Below, piece by piece: positions 22,920-35,759 of a stretch of 64,000 bases of DNA. Positions within the stretch are counted from its first letter, which is position 1. Each line of letters starts with the position of its first letter. Location of the stretch: NCBI RefSeq assembly GCF_026914265.1, contig NC_069134.1, positions 10,551,258 to 10,615,257 on the forward strand, in the 5' to 3' direction. Under the pieces are notes generated by a model. It made no database searches. It saw only the letters and a list, made by a program, of their open reading frames with translations, and had not been told where the DNA came from. This DNA comes from Mya arenaria. Lineage: Eukaryota; Mollusca; Bivalvia; Myida; Myidae. Position numbers and translations under genes: made by a program.

Positions 22920-24336
22920 CAAAAGCTTTGGACGAATAATCGAAATTATTTGCTCTCCCAGTTTATAAGGGTTTTGGTAATAAAAACAGGAGCATATATT
23001 AGAAAATAAATTCAAAATAATACTAAAAAGTTTATAGGTATTTATTATCAAAAATGATCATTTATGATATTTCAAATAAAATTCACATGATTATGTCATC
23101 AGCAATTAGCAAGAATACAATGCCTGAATAAATACACTGCCCTGTATTGGGAGGAGTGTTAGAAGTACAACATGGTCTGTAAAACAGAAGCATCTTCAGT
23201 AAACTTTACAAATTTCAATTGATTATTATGAATAAAAATGATATATTTCCGAATCATTTTAGAACTTCAAGGTGTTTTAACTGATTTAGCATAGAAATAA
23301 TAGTTATATTCATTTACTGATATAAATTTAACAACAAATATTCAATATACATGTATATATGAAATGTTAACTTATCGAAATGTATATCCAAATTACTTCT
23401 CTTAACTTTTTTGGCATCTTTTAACACCCAGTTTGATAAAAAAAGAACTTCATTTGTCACAATAACAAACTTACGACAAAACCGAAAATATAGTCTTAAT
23501 TGAGCGTAACCACATAAGTGGAAGGTAATGCGACCCTTACTAAATTATAAATAATATATTGCTTCATATACTAATAATTTTCATATTCTAACTAAGAGGT
23601 AATAGACTACTAGTATAACAAGTTTAAGAATCGTGAGATAATAGGACAACGATACGACAATGCTTATTGCATTGTTGGGTTACGTACAGTTCCTCCATTA
23701 TACCAATCATAATGTTATATGTAATGAAATATCATTTAATTCGATGTCAATAAATTCCACGCTTTTATTGCCTGTGATGGTTTTATGTTATGCCTGACAA
23801 GTGTTATATGATATGGAACGGTACACAAAACATACACGAGTTAAAGGGAACACACACCTTCCACGCATTTATTTATTAAGTACAAGATTATTTAAATAAT
23901 TTATTTCATGATAACATGGCAGCATGAGTATATGCGACAAAGAAGAACATACAAAAGAATGAGGCAATTTTCTTAAAAAAAGGACATTCCATATTATAAT
24001 TATACATTGCAAACTATAACGGGGAGACATATTATCCCGGATCACTCTTACGCAGCGTGATGTTAACGACAAATATGTCTTGTTGAAACGGGACCAAGGC
24101 CCATTTTCTGACTGCCTGGTTCCAATCAGTGGCCAGCTAAACCGAGGAGTTAAACCGGATTTCGCATGCTTAACCTTTTCCAACTGATGGATAATATTAT
24201 AAAGCAGAAAAATCTATTTGATACGTCAATAAATATGATCATTAAATCCATATTACTCAAATCATATTGCAGATTCATATCATATTAAAATATTTTTATG
24301 TCATAAACTGCTCGTTTTCCCTGATTTTCTTGCCAA
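22920..24336. other. 3' flank of receptor gene copy 1
   Basis: AT-rich and non-coding. It is mirrored in copy 2 (about 29770-32060), including the strings attgcattgttgggttacgt (about 23668 / 30615) and ccgaggagttaaaccggat (about 24141) with its copy-2 counterpart near 32020. Conservation between copies reflects the duplication, not a gene. Confidence 0.5.
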
Positions 24337-25770
24337 TTATCTTAATGAGTTAAATTCTACTTTGTCGTATGCATCTGCTTCCCCGCCATTCTTGTTCAAT
24401 CTAGATATAGTATCATATCCTACGTCATTACATTGGGAACCATCGAATTGAACGTGAGAATACATGTTGACCTTTACATTTGGAGGATGTTCAGCCACGC
24501 GTCTGTTCTGATTACCGGCAATGTCGTATTCGTTAGTGATTGGTATGCTACTGCACTCATCATATTGTACTTGCCCTCGAGATTGGGCAAATGACATTAG
24601 GTCTATTGTGGCATAGGAACCGCCAATGTCAGCAAGGTGCAAGTCATCTTTAAGGTTTGACTCAACTCTATTGTGTATAAAAAAATTGTGAAATTCTTCT
24701 TTCTGCGTATCCACCTTGCTACTTAACGATTTAGTGCACATATATAAAATCACACAGACAAGACCTAGAAGAGATAAACATCCGCCTATCGTGACGAAAA
24801 TACTGACTACCAAATCGTTATAATCGTTTTGTTTTTTTAAGTCATTGAAACATAAGTATAACCTTAGCTCAGTACAGTCTTCTGGTTCCAGAATAAGCTC
24901 TTTCCCAACTCTTGTAATGACCAGACACGGAGAGTGATTTCCAACACGGTGTTCAACAACAGTAAAGCTTCTAAAAGTTCCCACCCAATACGCCTCTTCC
25001 TTGAGGTCAGCTATTAGACTTCGGTAAGGTACAATAGTTGTATTCATATCTTTACAGACCCGAACACTATCTCGCCTGCTATTTCGTGTCTTCATCAAGC
25101 AGTGACTACGGTTATTAACGGTATGATTGGTTCCACTACAATTATAACCTTTACGTATGGTACAAACTGTTCCATGTTTTTCTGAACATTTTATCGTCCC
25201 GTTCGTGGTATCGCATTGAAATGAAAAGTCATCAAATGCTTCTCCAGTGATTAAACGATATACTCCTAGAATCGAGCTGTTATCCGGGTCGCATTCTATG
25301 GGCTTTGCTACATCTTTGTCCGTTTGATTCAAACACGCACAATATGTGGAATTTACTCCTATATATAAATCTGTAGATGTTTTATCATATCCACATGCTT
25401 TCGAACAGTTATAAATGGAATAAGGGTTGATTTTCTGTGCGGCATGTTCATGCACACTACATTGCTGCCAATACACCGGCAGACTATACACTGCGTAACC
25501 GGCGACCCATGCTGATTCACCTTCGTTTAACGTCAGACCATTTATATCAGAGTAAGTTTTCCACAGTCCAATGTTTTCGGACTTGTAGTTGACGGTTTCT
25601 GGAATCGGGCTGAAGAAACTGCTTGGTGCTAGTCCGCCTCTGTTGTGACATCGATTGAATGATTCTTTGTGGTTCACCTGCTTATTCCCTGCAACAACTC
25701 CGTAAAATACAGGGCCAAGAAAAAACAAAGTACAGTGGTGCATCATAATTTGACTGATTATTAGAACCAT
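24337..25770 (-). CDS. Type I membrane receptor-like protein with tyrosine-rich tail, copy 1
   Basis: Single open exon of 477 residues from the ATG at 25770. That start gives a signal peptide (MVLIISQIMMHHCTLFFLGP); the frame stays open upstream but has no better ATG, and copy 2 starts at the same Met. The ectodomain (about 25-318) is cysteine-rich with many N-x-S/T sites. A WSC-like segment (NCSKACGYDKTSTDLYIGVN then STYCACLN, 121-148) and a C-type-lectin-like stretch (CLMKTRNSRRDSVRVCKDM... to YLCFN, 224-309) can be suggested, but key lectin residues are not evident. Transmembrane helix 320-345 (VVSIFVTIGGCLSLLGLVCV). The cytoplasmic tail has tyrosines 386, 403, 415, 437, 452 and 468, of which VGYDTI fits the ITIM consensus, and YDTI with YDKV twelve residues later is ITAM-like. 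It would suit a surface receptor that signals through SH2 proteins. The family is not recognised. Confidence 0.7.
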   Translation of the reverse strand: MVLIISQIMMHHCTLFFLGPVFYGVVAGNKQVNHKESFNRCHNRGGLAPSSFFSPIPETVNYKSENIGLWKTYSDINGLTLNEGESAWVAGYAVYSLPVYWQQCSVHEHAAQKINPYSIYNCSKACGYDKTSTDLYIGVNSTYCACLNQTDKDVAKPIECDPDNSSILGVYRLITGEAFDDFSFQCDTTNGTIKCSEKHGTVCTIRKGYNCSGTNHTVNNRSHCLMKTRNSRRDSVRVCKDMNTTIVPYRSLIADLKEEAYWVGTFRSFTVVEHRVGNHSPCLVITRVGKELILEPEDCTELRLYLCFNDLKKQNDYNDLVVSIFVTIGGCLSLLGLVCVILYMCTKSLSSKVDTQKEEFHNFFIHNRVESNLKDDLHLADIGGSYATIDLMSFAQSRGQVQYDECSSIPITNEYDIAGNQNRRVAEHPPNVKVNMYSHVQFDGSQCNDVGYDTISRLNKNGGEADAYDKVEFNSLR

Positions 25771-26160
25771 TCGGGCGAAAAAGTCAGGAACTAAGTGAAA
25801 ATGTATTATAAAATATATGTATACATATACAAGGATGAAAAAAAAGAAGTTTTCTTCCCTGTATGCACAATTTAGTAGTGTCGAACGATTGGAGCGGCTT
25901 TTAATTGCACAATTGTGATAATAAGTGTTTATTTCCGATGATTGTGAATAAAACATTTTCACTCTGACAATGTGTCAAAATATAACACAATTTTCAGTTA
26001 TTATAACATCACAATTATCATCGCGGTTATTGTAAAATTGAAGCTCATTTTGTGCAAGACAATCACTGTCTGGATATTTTTCTTGAAGACACAAAACATT
26101 GTAGTTTCAAACTCGTCAACACCATTGACAGAATTAGTTCGACTTGAGAGTACATGTTAG

Positions 26161-27640
26161 CGTTCACACAACGATGATTCTCGCCAGAGCAATTGCTATA
26201 GTTTTCTGCAATGTCATATTCGTAAGCTACTAGGTTTCCGCTGTTTAATGACTCGACATTATGTGAGAAAAAAAAATTTCAGCATTTTTAATCTCATCTT
26301 CTTCACAATTTAATTAATTCTTCCTGTAGTCATGTTTGTTATTTATCAATTTCATGAATAATAAAGTAACACTAAACCAAGAAGTGCCAAACATTCACTG
26401 ATTTGACAAATATGCTAAAAGCAAATTGCGCATGTGTGTTGTTTAGTGTTTCTCTTTTTGATCTGCTATGTAATAGGGACTTTTTTGCCTGCAATATCAC
26501 GTGAATACTTGTCCTTTCTCTATGCGAAACAGTTTTCAAGATCTACAAAAAAGTGTCTTTTAAACCATTGAATTACAAGACAAATATATCCGTTTCAAAC
26601 TTGTTATTCGGCACCGGGAAAGTTTCCAAACGTTCTTACCCATATTTGAAAAAAGGTGTTATTTAGATCAACCGTACGATGTGGCGGATGCTTCCCGCAA
26701 TTTGTTCTCAGTTTTCAACGCTGCCACACCATTTTATGCGCCGGAGCATTTACTTTGCGCCTGCCTTCAGAGTATAATGTATGATTGTTTCATGTACACT
26801 TGTCATTCTTTCATATATAGAGCGATGCCGTTCTAAACATTTTGATGTTCCTTATGAGACCTCGTCCAATATACTTTCTGAATGTACATGGAATACTCAT
26901 AGTAGCCTTCTTCCATTAGCTTTATCACATGGTATGGTATCCATCATTAGCTTTATCACATGGTATGATATCCATCACAAGCTTTATCACATGGTATGAT
27001 ATCCATCATTAGCTTTGTGATCTGATTTGGTGTTCCCGCATATGTTTAAACAGCTATAGATCGAATGGTCTTTTATCTTTTTAGCGTAATTTATGCATTG
27101 TAGACATACACGATTCAGGCTATACAAAGCATACACCGACACCAATGCTGACTTTCCTTATGGCAGTCTAAACCCCTTTAGCGGGTGAATCTGCCTAATG
27201 CTTGTCCGCCTCTTTCACGGTTTTGTTCAATTGGTTTTTAATGACCGAATTCGTTTCCCGCAGAAAAACTGGCTGAACAAACGACAGACCGAAAAAGATG
27301 CACCGACATTTAACTTTTGCTTGTTTAGGATTGGAATCGTTCTTTTTGTTATCAGACATTTATTATAACCTAGATATCTTTTTAACTTTTATACCGGTAT
27401 GTGTGAGTGAAAGGCTAATAAAGAAATCATGAAAGTCATATGCATGTATAAGTAACCAACGATGTTGAAGAGCGACCTTGCTTCCTCGTTTACCAGAGCG
27501 ATAATGCTATGCTTACAAGAATTACCATTGTCAATACTATGATGAATGAGAAGTACTTTAATGGGAAATTATTTTTTTTCTGAAACAGTTTCGGTTTCTT
27601 AATATAAGCACTTGAAGGCATTCGTAATGTAAGTATCAAT
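26161..27640. other. Copy-1-specific segment, no gene
   Basis: Absent from the other duplicate. Mostly AT-rich unique sequence. At 26907-27015 a 31-bp unit (attagctttatcacatggta then tgatatccatc) is repeated about 3.5 times. Confidence 0.5.
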
Positions 27641-29109
27641 TTCCGAATGTGGCATCGACGGTTATACTCAATAGTATAGGACAAACGTTTTTTTTTTTTT
27701 TTTCAAATATGAAAAAATGGCTTTGTTTACAAATGTCTTTCCCTATTTATAACTTTGATGACAGATGGTGTCATGAAGAATACGTTAAATTGAATGTATC
27801 AAAGCATGCTGGGGCTCAACACAAAAAGACATAATACCTCAAAAGTACGTGCTATAAATTACTAAACAGAACATGAAATATAACATATTTGCAGTATACA
27901 ACTGATGGACATGTATTAAAAGATAAGTCAAAGCCACACTCTCGGCTTTGGTCACAATATTTGTTTATATTGAAACAAATACTGGTTGTATCAGGCCTCT
28001 TATGCACTTCGTATTATTTAAAAAAAATGTTTACTGAAACTGTCAAAAATAATCACATACATTTAAAAGTTGACGCATTTCGCTGCGATGCTGACAAACT
28101 CCAGTGTTTTAATGACTTGTTGTTCATAGTGTTACATAAGATCTGATACTTGTCAATGCTTTAGTATTCTCGTAAACCAGAGTGATGATGCTATACGTAC
28201 AACATTTATCATTATGAAACCCCTGATGTATGATAATGTGCCTTAGTGGTCCACCGGTAAAGAATTTGGCTCATACACTAAACCACAAGTGCCAAACAAA
28301 ATAACCCATTTTGAATATAGTTGAACAGGTTTGCATTTATATTGTTGCTGATGTTCGTCCTCAGAACTCAAGCTGCCACCAGTTCAGAGTGGTACATGTA
28401 AATGCATTTTAAATTCAGAACGTCATTTTTTTAATAGTGTAGTTTTATCTACAAAGTGACCTGGATACATTTGAATAAACTATGGTTCCCATTTTATAAT
28501 TTCAGCATGTATTGAACAAATTATGTTTTGAATGTCCTATTTATAACATGTAAAGAAGATTTAGAATAATTAATATTCTAAAGAATTTAAGAAAAAAAGA
28601 AAAAGTCCATGTGTAATTTTGTAATATATGTTCTGGAATATTCCCATGCCAAACTTCTATGAGTATAGACCTAACAAGTCTTTATACGAGTTTCAGCAGT
28701 GCTGGAAATGAATGATGGAATAAGGTCCCTAAACATTTTAAAAAGTGACATTAACATTTGCCCCACTTATATTATGACATTAATCCGTTAACGTGAAAAT
28801 ATACGTTAGCCTTCACTTTGCGGATTAAACTATGGAATACTAACGAAATTTAACCTTCCTTGAATACAGTTACACTACATCACAAATATTTCAAGAACAT
28901 CATTATGTCGTTTAAACTTATGACCTTTACATTTGTATATATCGAGAAAACATAGATGGGATTGTTTAAAGGGTATAGATGGTTCGCTTTAATGCACGGC
29001 CTTTGTTTATTTTGTAGCCTTTATATCGTTATAAGGAAGCTAACAGGACTAAATTTGTTGCAAAGCATCAAAGACGCCGCGATTGTTGTTGAAACATGAC
29101 TAAAAGGAA

Positions 29110-29720
29110 GCAGATACAGTTCACCAGCTCACCAATTTTGATGTTCCTGGATATACGCATTCTTCAGTTTTGAATGGAATTGAATTTTTAGCTCAAGGTC
29201 ACCATAAACTTGGCCTTTGACCAACTGACGTCAAAAATGTTAAGGTGTTGGTCATGTTTTAGGGACTTCTACCAAATTCGAGGTCTCTAATGCTAAGCGT
29301 TTCTTAATTATTGATAACGTGCGTATTTTCAGCTTACGATCACAACGATCATGACCTTTGATCCACTGACCTCAAAAGGAATAGGACTCATCTGCTGGTC
29401 ATGACCAACCTATCTACAAACTTTGAGGTCTCTGAGCCATGACGTTCTACAGATATTCGTCGGAAACCGATGTTAAGCTAAACATCACCACCAACTTGAC
29501 ATTTGATTCACTGAACTCAAAACTAATATGGTTTATCTGCTGGTCATGACCATTCAAATTATCAAGTTTGAGGTCCCTGAGCCAAAGCGTTCTTCAGAAT
29601 GTAAACCGATTTTCAACTGAAGGTCACCACGACCTTAACCTTTGACCATATGATCCCAAAATCAATAGAGTTTATATCATGGTCATGATGTAACTACATA
29701 GAAAGTTTAAAATCCCTGTT
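29110..29720. repeat. Dispersed bivalve repeat, copy-2 version, 3' part missing
   Basis: Matches 22050-22600 (tggtcatgaccaacctatct, gagccaaagcgttcttcaga, catggtcatgatgtaactac) and then jumps at aaaatccctg directly to sequence matching 22860. It therefore lacks about 275 bp including the ggacggacag end. Confidence 0.65.
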
Positions 29721-31244
29721 ATTAATGAAGTGCTTAAATACAATTTTAAACTTAAGGTTTAATGTTTTTAGTTATGAATTAGTGTGACAAAACCTTTTGA
29801 TGAATAAGGAAAATTATTTGCTCTTCCAGTTTATAAGTTTATAAGGTTATGCATTTGACAACAAAAACAAGAGCATATATTGGGAAAAAATCCAAAGAAA
29901 GTACTTGTATTACAAGTTTAATGGTATGTATTATTACAAAATGAGCATTTAAGATATTTAAAATAAAATTCACATGATTATATCCTCAACAATTAGCAAG
30001 AGTACAATGGTCTGCATAAATACACTGTACTGTATTGAGAGGAATGTTAGAAGTTCAACAGGGTCCGTATAACAGAAGCACCTTCAGTAAATATATTTCT
30101 TTTTATAATAATACAAATGATTGATCACAGCGCACAATGTTAATGCAAATTTTGCAGGTCAGGTAAGAAAATGCCATATTGCTTTGTATACTAATAATTT
30201 TCATATTTTAACTAAGAAGTGATTCCTTTAAAAAGAATAACAAGATAACCACACTGACACTGTTTTAGTAAACTTATCGAAATATATCCAAATGACTCTC
30301 TTAACTTTTTTGACAGAAAAATTTAAAAGAAATTGCATACATCGCAATAAAAACATGTGATACCACAAGATATATATTATAGTTTAAGTTAAGCGCGCAA
30401 ATCGTTACTTAATTTACAGGTAATGTGACTTTCTTCTTAACCACATTTCTTTATTTACTATTAATTTTCACATTAAACTAAGAAGTAATTCCATTAAATA
30501 TTTTTTAAACAAAATAATCATACTGACACTGTTTTTATGCAAAATTTGAATTGAAAGATAACGTATATCAATTTGAAAAAGGGAGGTAATAAGACAACGA
30601 TACTGCGATGCTTATTGCATTGTTGGGTTACGTACAGTTCCTACATCATATCATTCATACCTGTAATATGTAATGAATTATCATCCAATGCGATGTCAAT
30701 AACTTCCACGCTTTTATTTCCTGTGATGGATTTATGCAATGACTTTAATGGGTGACAAGTGTTATATGATAGGTAACGGTACACGAAATATACACGAGTT
30801 AAACGGAACACAAATTCCACGCATTTATTTACAAGTACAAGATTATTCATATTAGACTTTTTATGATAACATGACAGCATGAGAACATTCAGAACATTCA
30901 ATATTATAATTATACATTTAGCAAAATATAACGGGAGACATATGATCAACAAAGCTTAATACGAACATGAATGTGAGATATTTACATTAACAAATCTTAG
31001 AACTTCCTGATGTTTCTTTCACAAAATGATATACATATGTAACTTTCTATATTTGGACAATTGGTTGTTACATATACACATTGAAAGTTTAAATTTGATT
31101 AAATTTGTATTAACAATTAAAGTATTTCAAGTCAATAAATCGCTTTAGAGCACTACATTCATTCGACACTTATACTACTGTAAGGTTTGCACAACGTACA
31201 CCACCTCGGAAAAACACCATGTCCAGCAGAGCTACCGGTTTCGA

Positions 31245-31602
31245 TCGGAAGTATTCGGAACTCCTCGACCATTTTTATCGAAAACAACCTCGGATATATG
31301 CCGGTACATCTTTAGAAGGTGTTCGTAAAATTTTGAAGTATATTATTAATTAATTATAGTGGTTGCGCTTGTATTTGTAAATCAAAGTTTAAATTGCTTG
31401 CCAGTGGAGTGTATTATTGCAAACATAATTAAGATTCCCAAGAGTTAAGTCATTAAGTTTACCTGCTAAATTGAAATAACTACGCGATCTACTTGCAGTG
31501 GAATTAAAGTGAACCGATTTCTGACATTGCAAACCGTCCATATACATCCAAGGTTGTTTTCGATAAAAAAAAAAATGGCCGAGGAGCTCCGAATGGATCG
31601 GA
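31245..31602. mobile_element. MITE with ~60-bp terminal inverted repeats
   Basis: The left end tcggaagtattcggaactcc, tcgaccatttttatcgaaaa, caacctcggatatat is mirrored by the right end atatacatccaaggttgttt, tcgataaaaaaaaaaatggc, cgaggagctccgaatggatc. It spans about 358 bp with no coding capacity. It lies inside the extra segment of duplication copy 2, so it arrived after the duplication or was lost from copy 1. A related end fragment lies at 2892-2920. Confidence 0.8.
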
Positions 31603-32172
31603 AGACGATGATTTCTGCTTCGACACTTAATCATGAACATTAACAATCGCAGAGTGGGCAGCTAAAGGAATGTGTGAAGGAATATGGGACCCGTTTCAAT
31701 TGATATTTATACGAAAAACTACAGAAACAAGCTCAGTAGCAAAAAGTTTAAACATAAACCCGGTTTAATGGCACTGGGTAAACGCCAAAGACATAAAACA
31801 TGAAAACAAAAAAATCACAAACAAGAAACATGGAAGAACTTAAGATAAAAAGGCTTAAGATCGTGTAGATTCAACCCGTAACTTAATTAGTGTCCCAGAG
31901 TACTCTCAAGCAGCGTAAGAACAACGACTATTATATGTCTAATTGAAACGGGGCCAAGGCCCGTATTCTGTTTGCCTGGTTTCGATATAAGTCCAGCTAA
32001 ACCGAGGAATTCACTGGGAGTTTAACCGGATTTCGAATGCTTGACTTTTTGTAACATATGAATAATATTATAAGACATAAACATGTACTCCATACGTCAA
32101 TAAATATGATCAATCATATAGCAAAACTACTTTTATGTCATAAACTGCTCGTTTTTCTGATTTTCTTGCCAA

Positions 32173-33465
32173 TTATCCAAATGAGGAAAAGTCTACTTTG
32201 TCGTATGCATCCGCTTCCTCGCCATTCCTGTTCGATCTAGATATGCTACTGCACTCATTACCTTGTACTTGACCTCGAGATTGGGCAAATGACATTGGAT
32301 CGAGTGTGGTGTAAGACCCGCCAATGTCAGCAAGCTGCACGTCATCTTCAATGTTTGACTCAACTCTATTGTGTATATGAAAGTCTTCTTTGTGCATATC
32401 CAAATGGTAACCTATCAATTCAGTGTACATATATAAAATCACACAAACAAGACCTAGAAGAGATAAACATCCGCCTATTGTGGCTAAAATACTGATTACA
32501 AAATCATTGTAATCGTTTGGACTTGTTTCCTTAATGTCATTGAAACATAAGTAAAGCCTTAGCTCAGTACAGTCTTCTGGTTCCAGAATAAGCTCTTTCC
32601 CAACTCTTGTAATGACCAGACACGGAGAGTGATTTCCAACACGGTCTTTAACAACAGTAAAGCTTCTAAAAGTTCCCAACCAATACGCCTCTTCATTGAG
32701 GTTAGATATCAGCCTTCGGTAAGGTACAATACGTGTATCCATATCTTTACAGACCCGCACACTATCTCGCCAGCTATTTCGTGTCTTCATCAAGCAGTAA
32801 CTACGGTTATTAACGGTATGATTGGTTCCATTACAATGATAACCTTAACCTCCGATACAAACTGTTCTATGTTTTTCTGAACATTTTCTCGTCCCGTTCG
32901 TGGTATCGCATTGAAATGAAAAGTCATCAAATGCTTCTCCAGTGATTAAACGAAATACTCCTAGAATCGAGCTGATATCCGGGTCGCATTCTATGAGCTT
33001 TGCTACATCTATGTCCGTTTGATTCAAACACGCACAGTATTTGGAATTTACTCCTATATATAAATTTGTAGATGTTTGATCATATCCACATGTTTTCAAA
33101 CAGTTATTATTGGAATAAGAGTTGATTTTCTGTGCGGCATGTTCATGCACACTACATTGCTGCCAATACACCAGCAGACTATACACTGCGTAACCGGCGA
33201 CCCATGCTGATTCCCCTTCGTTTAACGTCAGACCATTTATATCAGAGTGAGTTTTCCACAGTCCAATGTTTTCGGACTTGTAGTTGACGGTTTCTGGAAT
33301 TGGGCTGAAGAAACTGCTTGGTGCTAGTCCGCCTCTGCTGTGACATCGATTGAATGATTCTTTGTGGTCCACCTGCTTATTCCTTGCAACAACTCCGTAG
33401 AATACAGGGGCAAGAAAAAACAAAGTACAGTGGTGCCTCATAATTTGACTGATTATTAGAACCAT
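32173..33465 (-). pseudogene. Receptor-like protein copy 2, interrupted by a stop
   Basis: Paralogue of the gene at 24337-25770 with very high identity over the ectodomain and the same start (MVLIISQIM). The reading frame is interrupted once: the codon aligned with Lys207 of copy 1 is TAA (about 32845-32847), after which the same frame continues to the natural end. The region coding for the tail lacks 46 codons present in copy 1, removing tyrosines 415, 437 and 452; Tyr403 is replaced by Gly. Only the SYTTL and AYDKV tyrosines remain. As it stands it could yield a secreted 206-residue N-terminal fragment, or the stop may be polymorphic or an assembly error. Confidence 0.75.
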
Positions 33466-34880
33466 TCGGGCGAAAAAGTCAGGAACTAAGTGAAAATGTA
33501 TTATAAAATATATGTATACATATACAAGGATGAAAAAAGAAGTTTTCTTCCTTTTATGGATATTTTAGAAGTTTCGAACCATTGGGGCGGCTTTTTATTG
33601 CACAATTGTGAGAATAAGTGTTTAATTTCCGTGGTAGGTGACAATGTGTCGAAATACAACACAATTTACCATTGTTATAAAACAACAACTATCCATCGCG
33701 GTTATTATAAAATTTCAGCTCATTTTGTGGAAAAGAATCACTGTCAGACATTAACATTGTTGTATCCTATTCGTCCTCACCACTGACAGAATCAGTTCGA
33801 CCTGAGAGTACACGTCAGCATTTACACACAGATGATTCTCGTTTTGTCAAATATGCAAAAATGGCTTACAAATGTCTATCCGCCTATTTTAAAATAACTT
33901 TGGTGACAGATAGTGTCATAAAGAATACATTTAATTGAATGTATCAAAGCATGTTTGGCCTCAACACTTTCAAACTAAATAATATGTCAAAAACAAAATA
34001 TACATGCTATAAATTACTAAACAGGACCACAAATATACATGTAACATATGTGCTGTATACATTCGCGGGAATCATACAAATGATGGATATGTGTTAAAAG
34101 ATAAGTCAAAGCCACACTCTCGGCTTCGGGCAATATATCCGACCGTTTATACTGAAACAAATACTTGTTGCATCGGGCCTCTTGAGCACTTTTTTTATTA
34201 ACGTTCTGTCTGATATTGTTCAAAAGAATGTTTACTGAAACTGTCAAATAATCATATACATTTAAAACTTGATAACTTTCGCTGCGATGCTGACAAACTC
34301 CAATATTATCATGAATTGTTTTTCATAGTGTTACATAACATCTGCTACTTAACAATGCCTCAGCATTCTCGTAGACCAGAGATAAATATGCTATGATTAC
34401 AATTTTTATCATTATCAAGAGTCTGATCATTGGGGCCTCAGTGGTCCGTCGGTAAAGAATCTAGCTCATACATTAAACAATAAGCGCCAAATATTCACTC
34501 ATTGTGACGATAATAGATCAGGTGTGGGTTTATAATATAAACTTTATATTGTTGCTTTTGTTCGTCCTCAGAACTAAAGCTGCCACAAGTTAAGCGTGGT
34601 ACATGTATATGTATTTTAAATTCTTGTTTAATGTTATAGTTTTATCTGCATGGTGACCTAGATACACAAAAATAAACTATGGTTTCCATATTATATTTTT
34701 AGCATATGTTTATCAAAAGTTTGTTATGTATGCTCTTTTTATTACATTTATAGAAGATTTTGAATAAACAAGAATCTTTAGAATTTGAGAGAAAGTTCAT
34801 GAGGATTTTTATTATATACATGTATGTTCTGGAATATTTCCATGCCAATCTTCTCTAAGTGTAAAGTTAACAAGTCTTTA

Positions 34881-35759
34881 TTGCTAGAAAATGTCTAAAC
34901 TCTTATTTAAATTATTCTGTGATGGTAACATTTTAACCTTTTGTGGGAATAATTCTGAAAGTGTTGCTGATCATATAGTGTGTTCAGTATTCCGTGGAAA
35001 ATAAAGTCTACCGTAGGGTCAGAGAAGATATTTTGTGAGCTTTTGGAAATAATTCTTAATTATATGTATTTAATTCTCCAAAACATTTATTTTCAAAATT
35101 ACTTTGGTGCAGCTGTTAGTAATAAATGTTGTTGTAGTTGTTAGGATCAAGTGTTTTGCTTGTTTTTCGTTCTCACGACGGTTGGTTTTGTTGGTCGTCA
35201 TAAGAGCTTTCTGTCGAAATATCGAAAGCTAGCACTAAGAAGTCAATGTAAAGAATGTCGTTTGCTGTTATATGGGAGTATTATTGGTCCCAGCTTTTAT
35301 CTGATGATATTTTAGCAATCTCATTTACGATAAGACCCGATGTTTTTATTGTGAATACAACGATCACTGGTATACAATGTACAGTAGCTGGGACCGTTTC
35401 AATAAAGGATTTTAGTCCTCCGTTTATCATAAATCTTTATAAACGTCACAAATGACAATACATCGTTGTTGTTTTTAAATTCCTCAACTTCGCGTTCAAT
35501 TTCAATGTTGGCTAAAGTTCAATCCACACATATACGTAGCAAAATATATAACACTAACATAATATCAATTATGACTAATTTAAAATCGACTACAGTAAGA
35601 TCTTTATTCCCACTTCAATTGGGTAAGGTTTTTTTTCTTGATTACCTTACCAATAAACCTCATATACGTATTTAACTGCTGTTAATCATATCATGAAATT
35701 ATTTTTCATTACTAGTGCAATACGTGTTTGATTTAAATCCGTTTTTAATAATTATACAG
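34881..35759. other. Intergenic right of the duplication
   Basis: No supported gene. Contains tctgtcgaaatatcgaaagc (about 35210), a phrase that looks repeat-derived. Two short plus-strand open frames have no splice signals or family resemblance. Confidence 0.35.

Larger units (their letters stand above)
21610..28690. repeat. Segmental tandem duplication, copy 1
   Basis: Collinear with 28716-34880 through several anchors: acatttaccccacgtatatt (near 21690) with acatttgccccacttatatt; the dispersed repeat; the receptor gene; tgaatgtatcaaagcatg (near 27795 and 33937); and tatgttctggaatattccca near the end. Copy 1 has about 1.4 kb (about 26170-27640) absent from copy 2, and about 275 bp more of the dispersed repeat. 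Non-coding identity is clearly below that of the receptor gene, by eye. Confidence 0.85.
28716..34880. repeat. Segmental tandem duplication, copy 2
   Basis: Same orientation as copy 1 and directly adjacent. The junction lies at about 28690-28716, where the end of copy 1 (aacaagtctttata) meets sequence matching the start of copy 1 (ggtcc-taaacattttaaaaagtgac). Copy 2 carries an extra ~0.9 kb (about 30950-31860) that includes a MITE, and has lost part of the dispersed repeat after about 29715. Confidence 0.85.

Noticed and set aside
25771-25962. 64-residue extension of receptor copy 1
   Set aside because: It would begin at a non-ATG codon and would bury the signal peptide. Copy 2 has no upstream start in frame and shares the internal Met.
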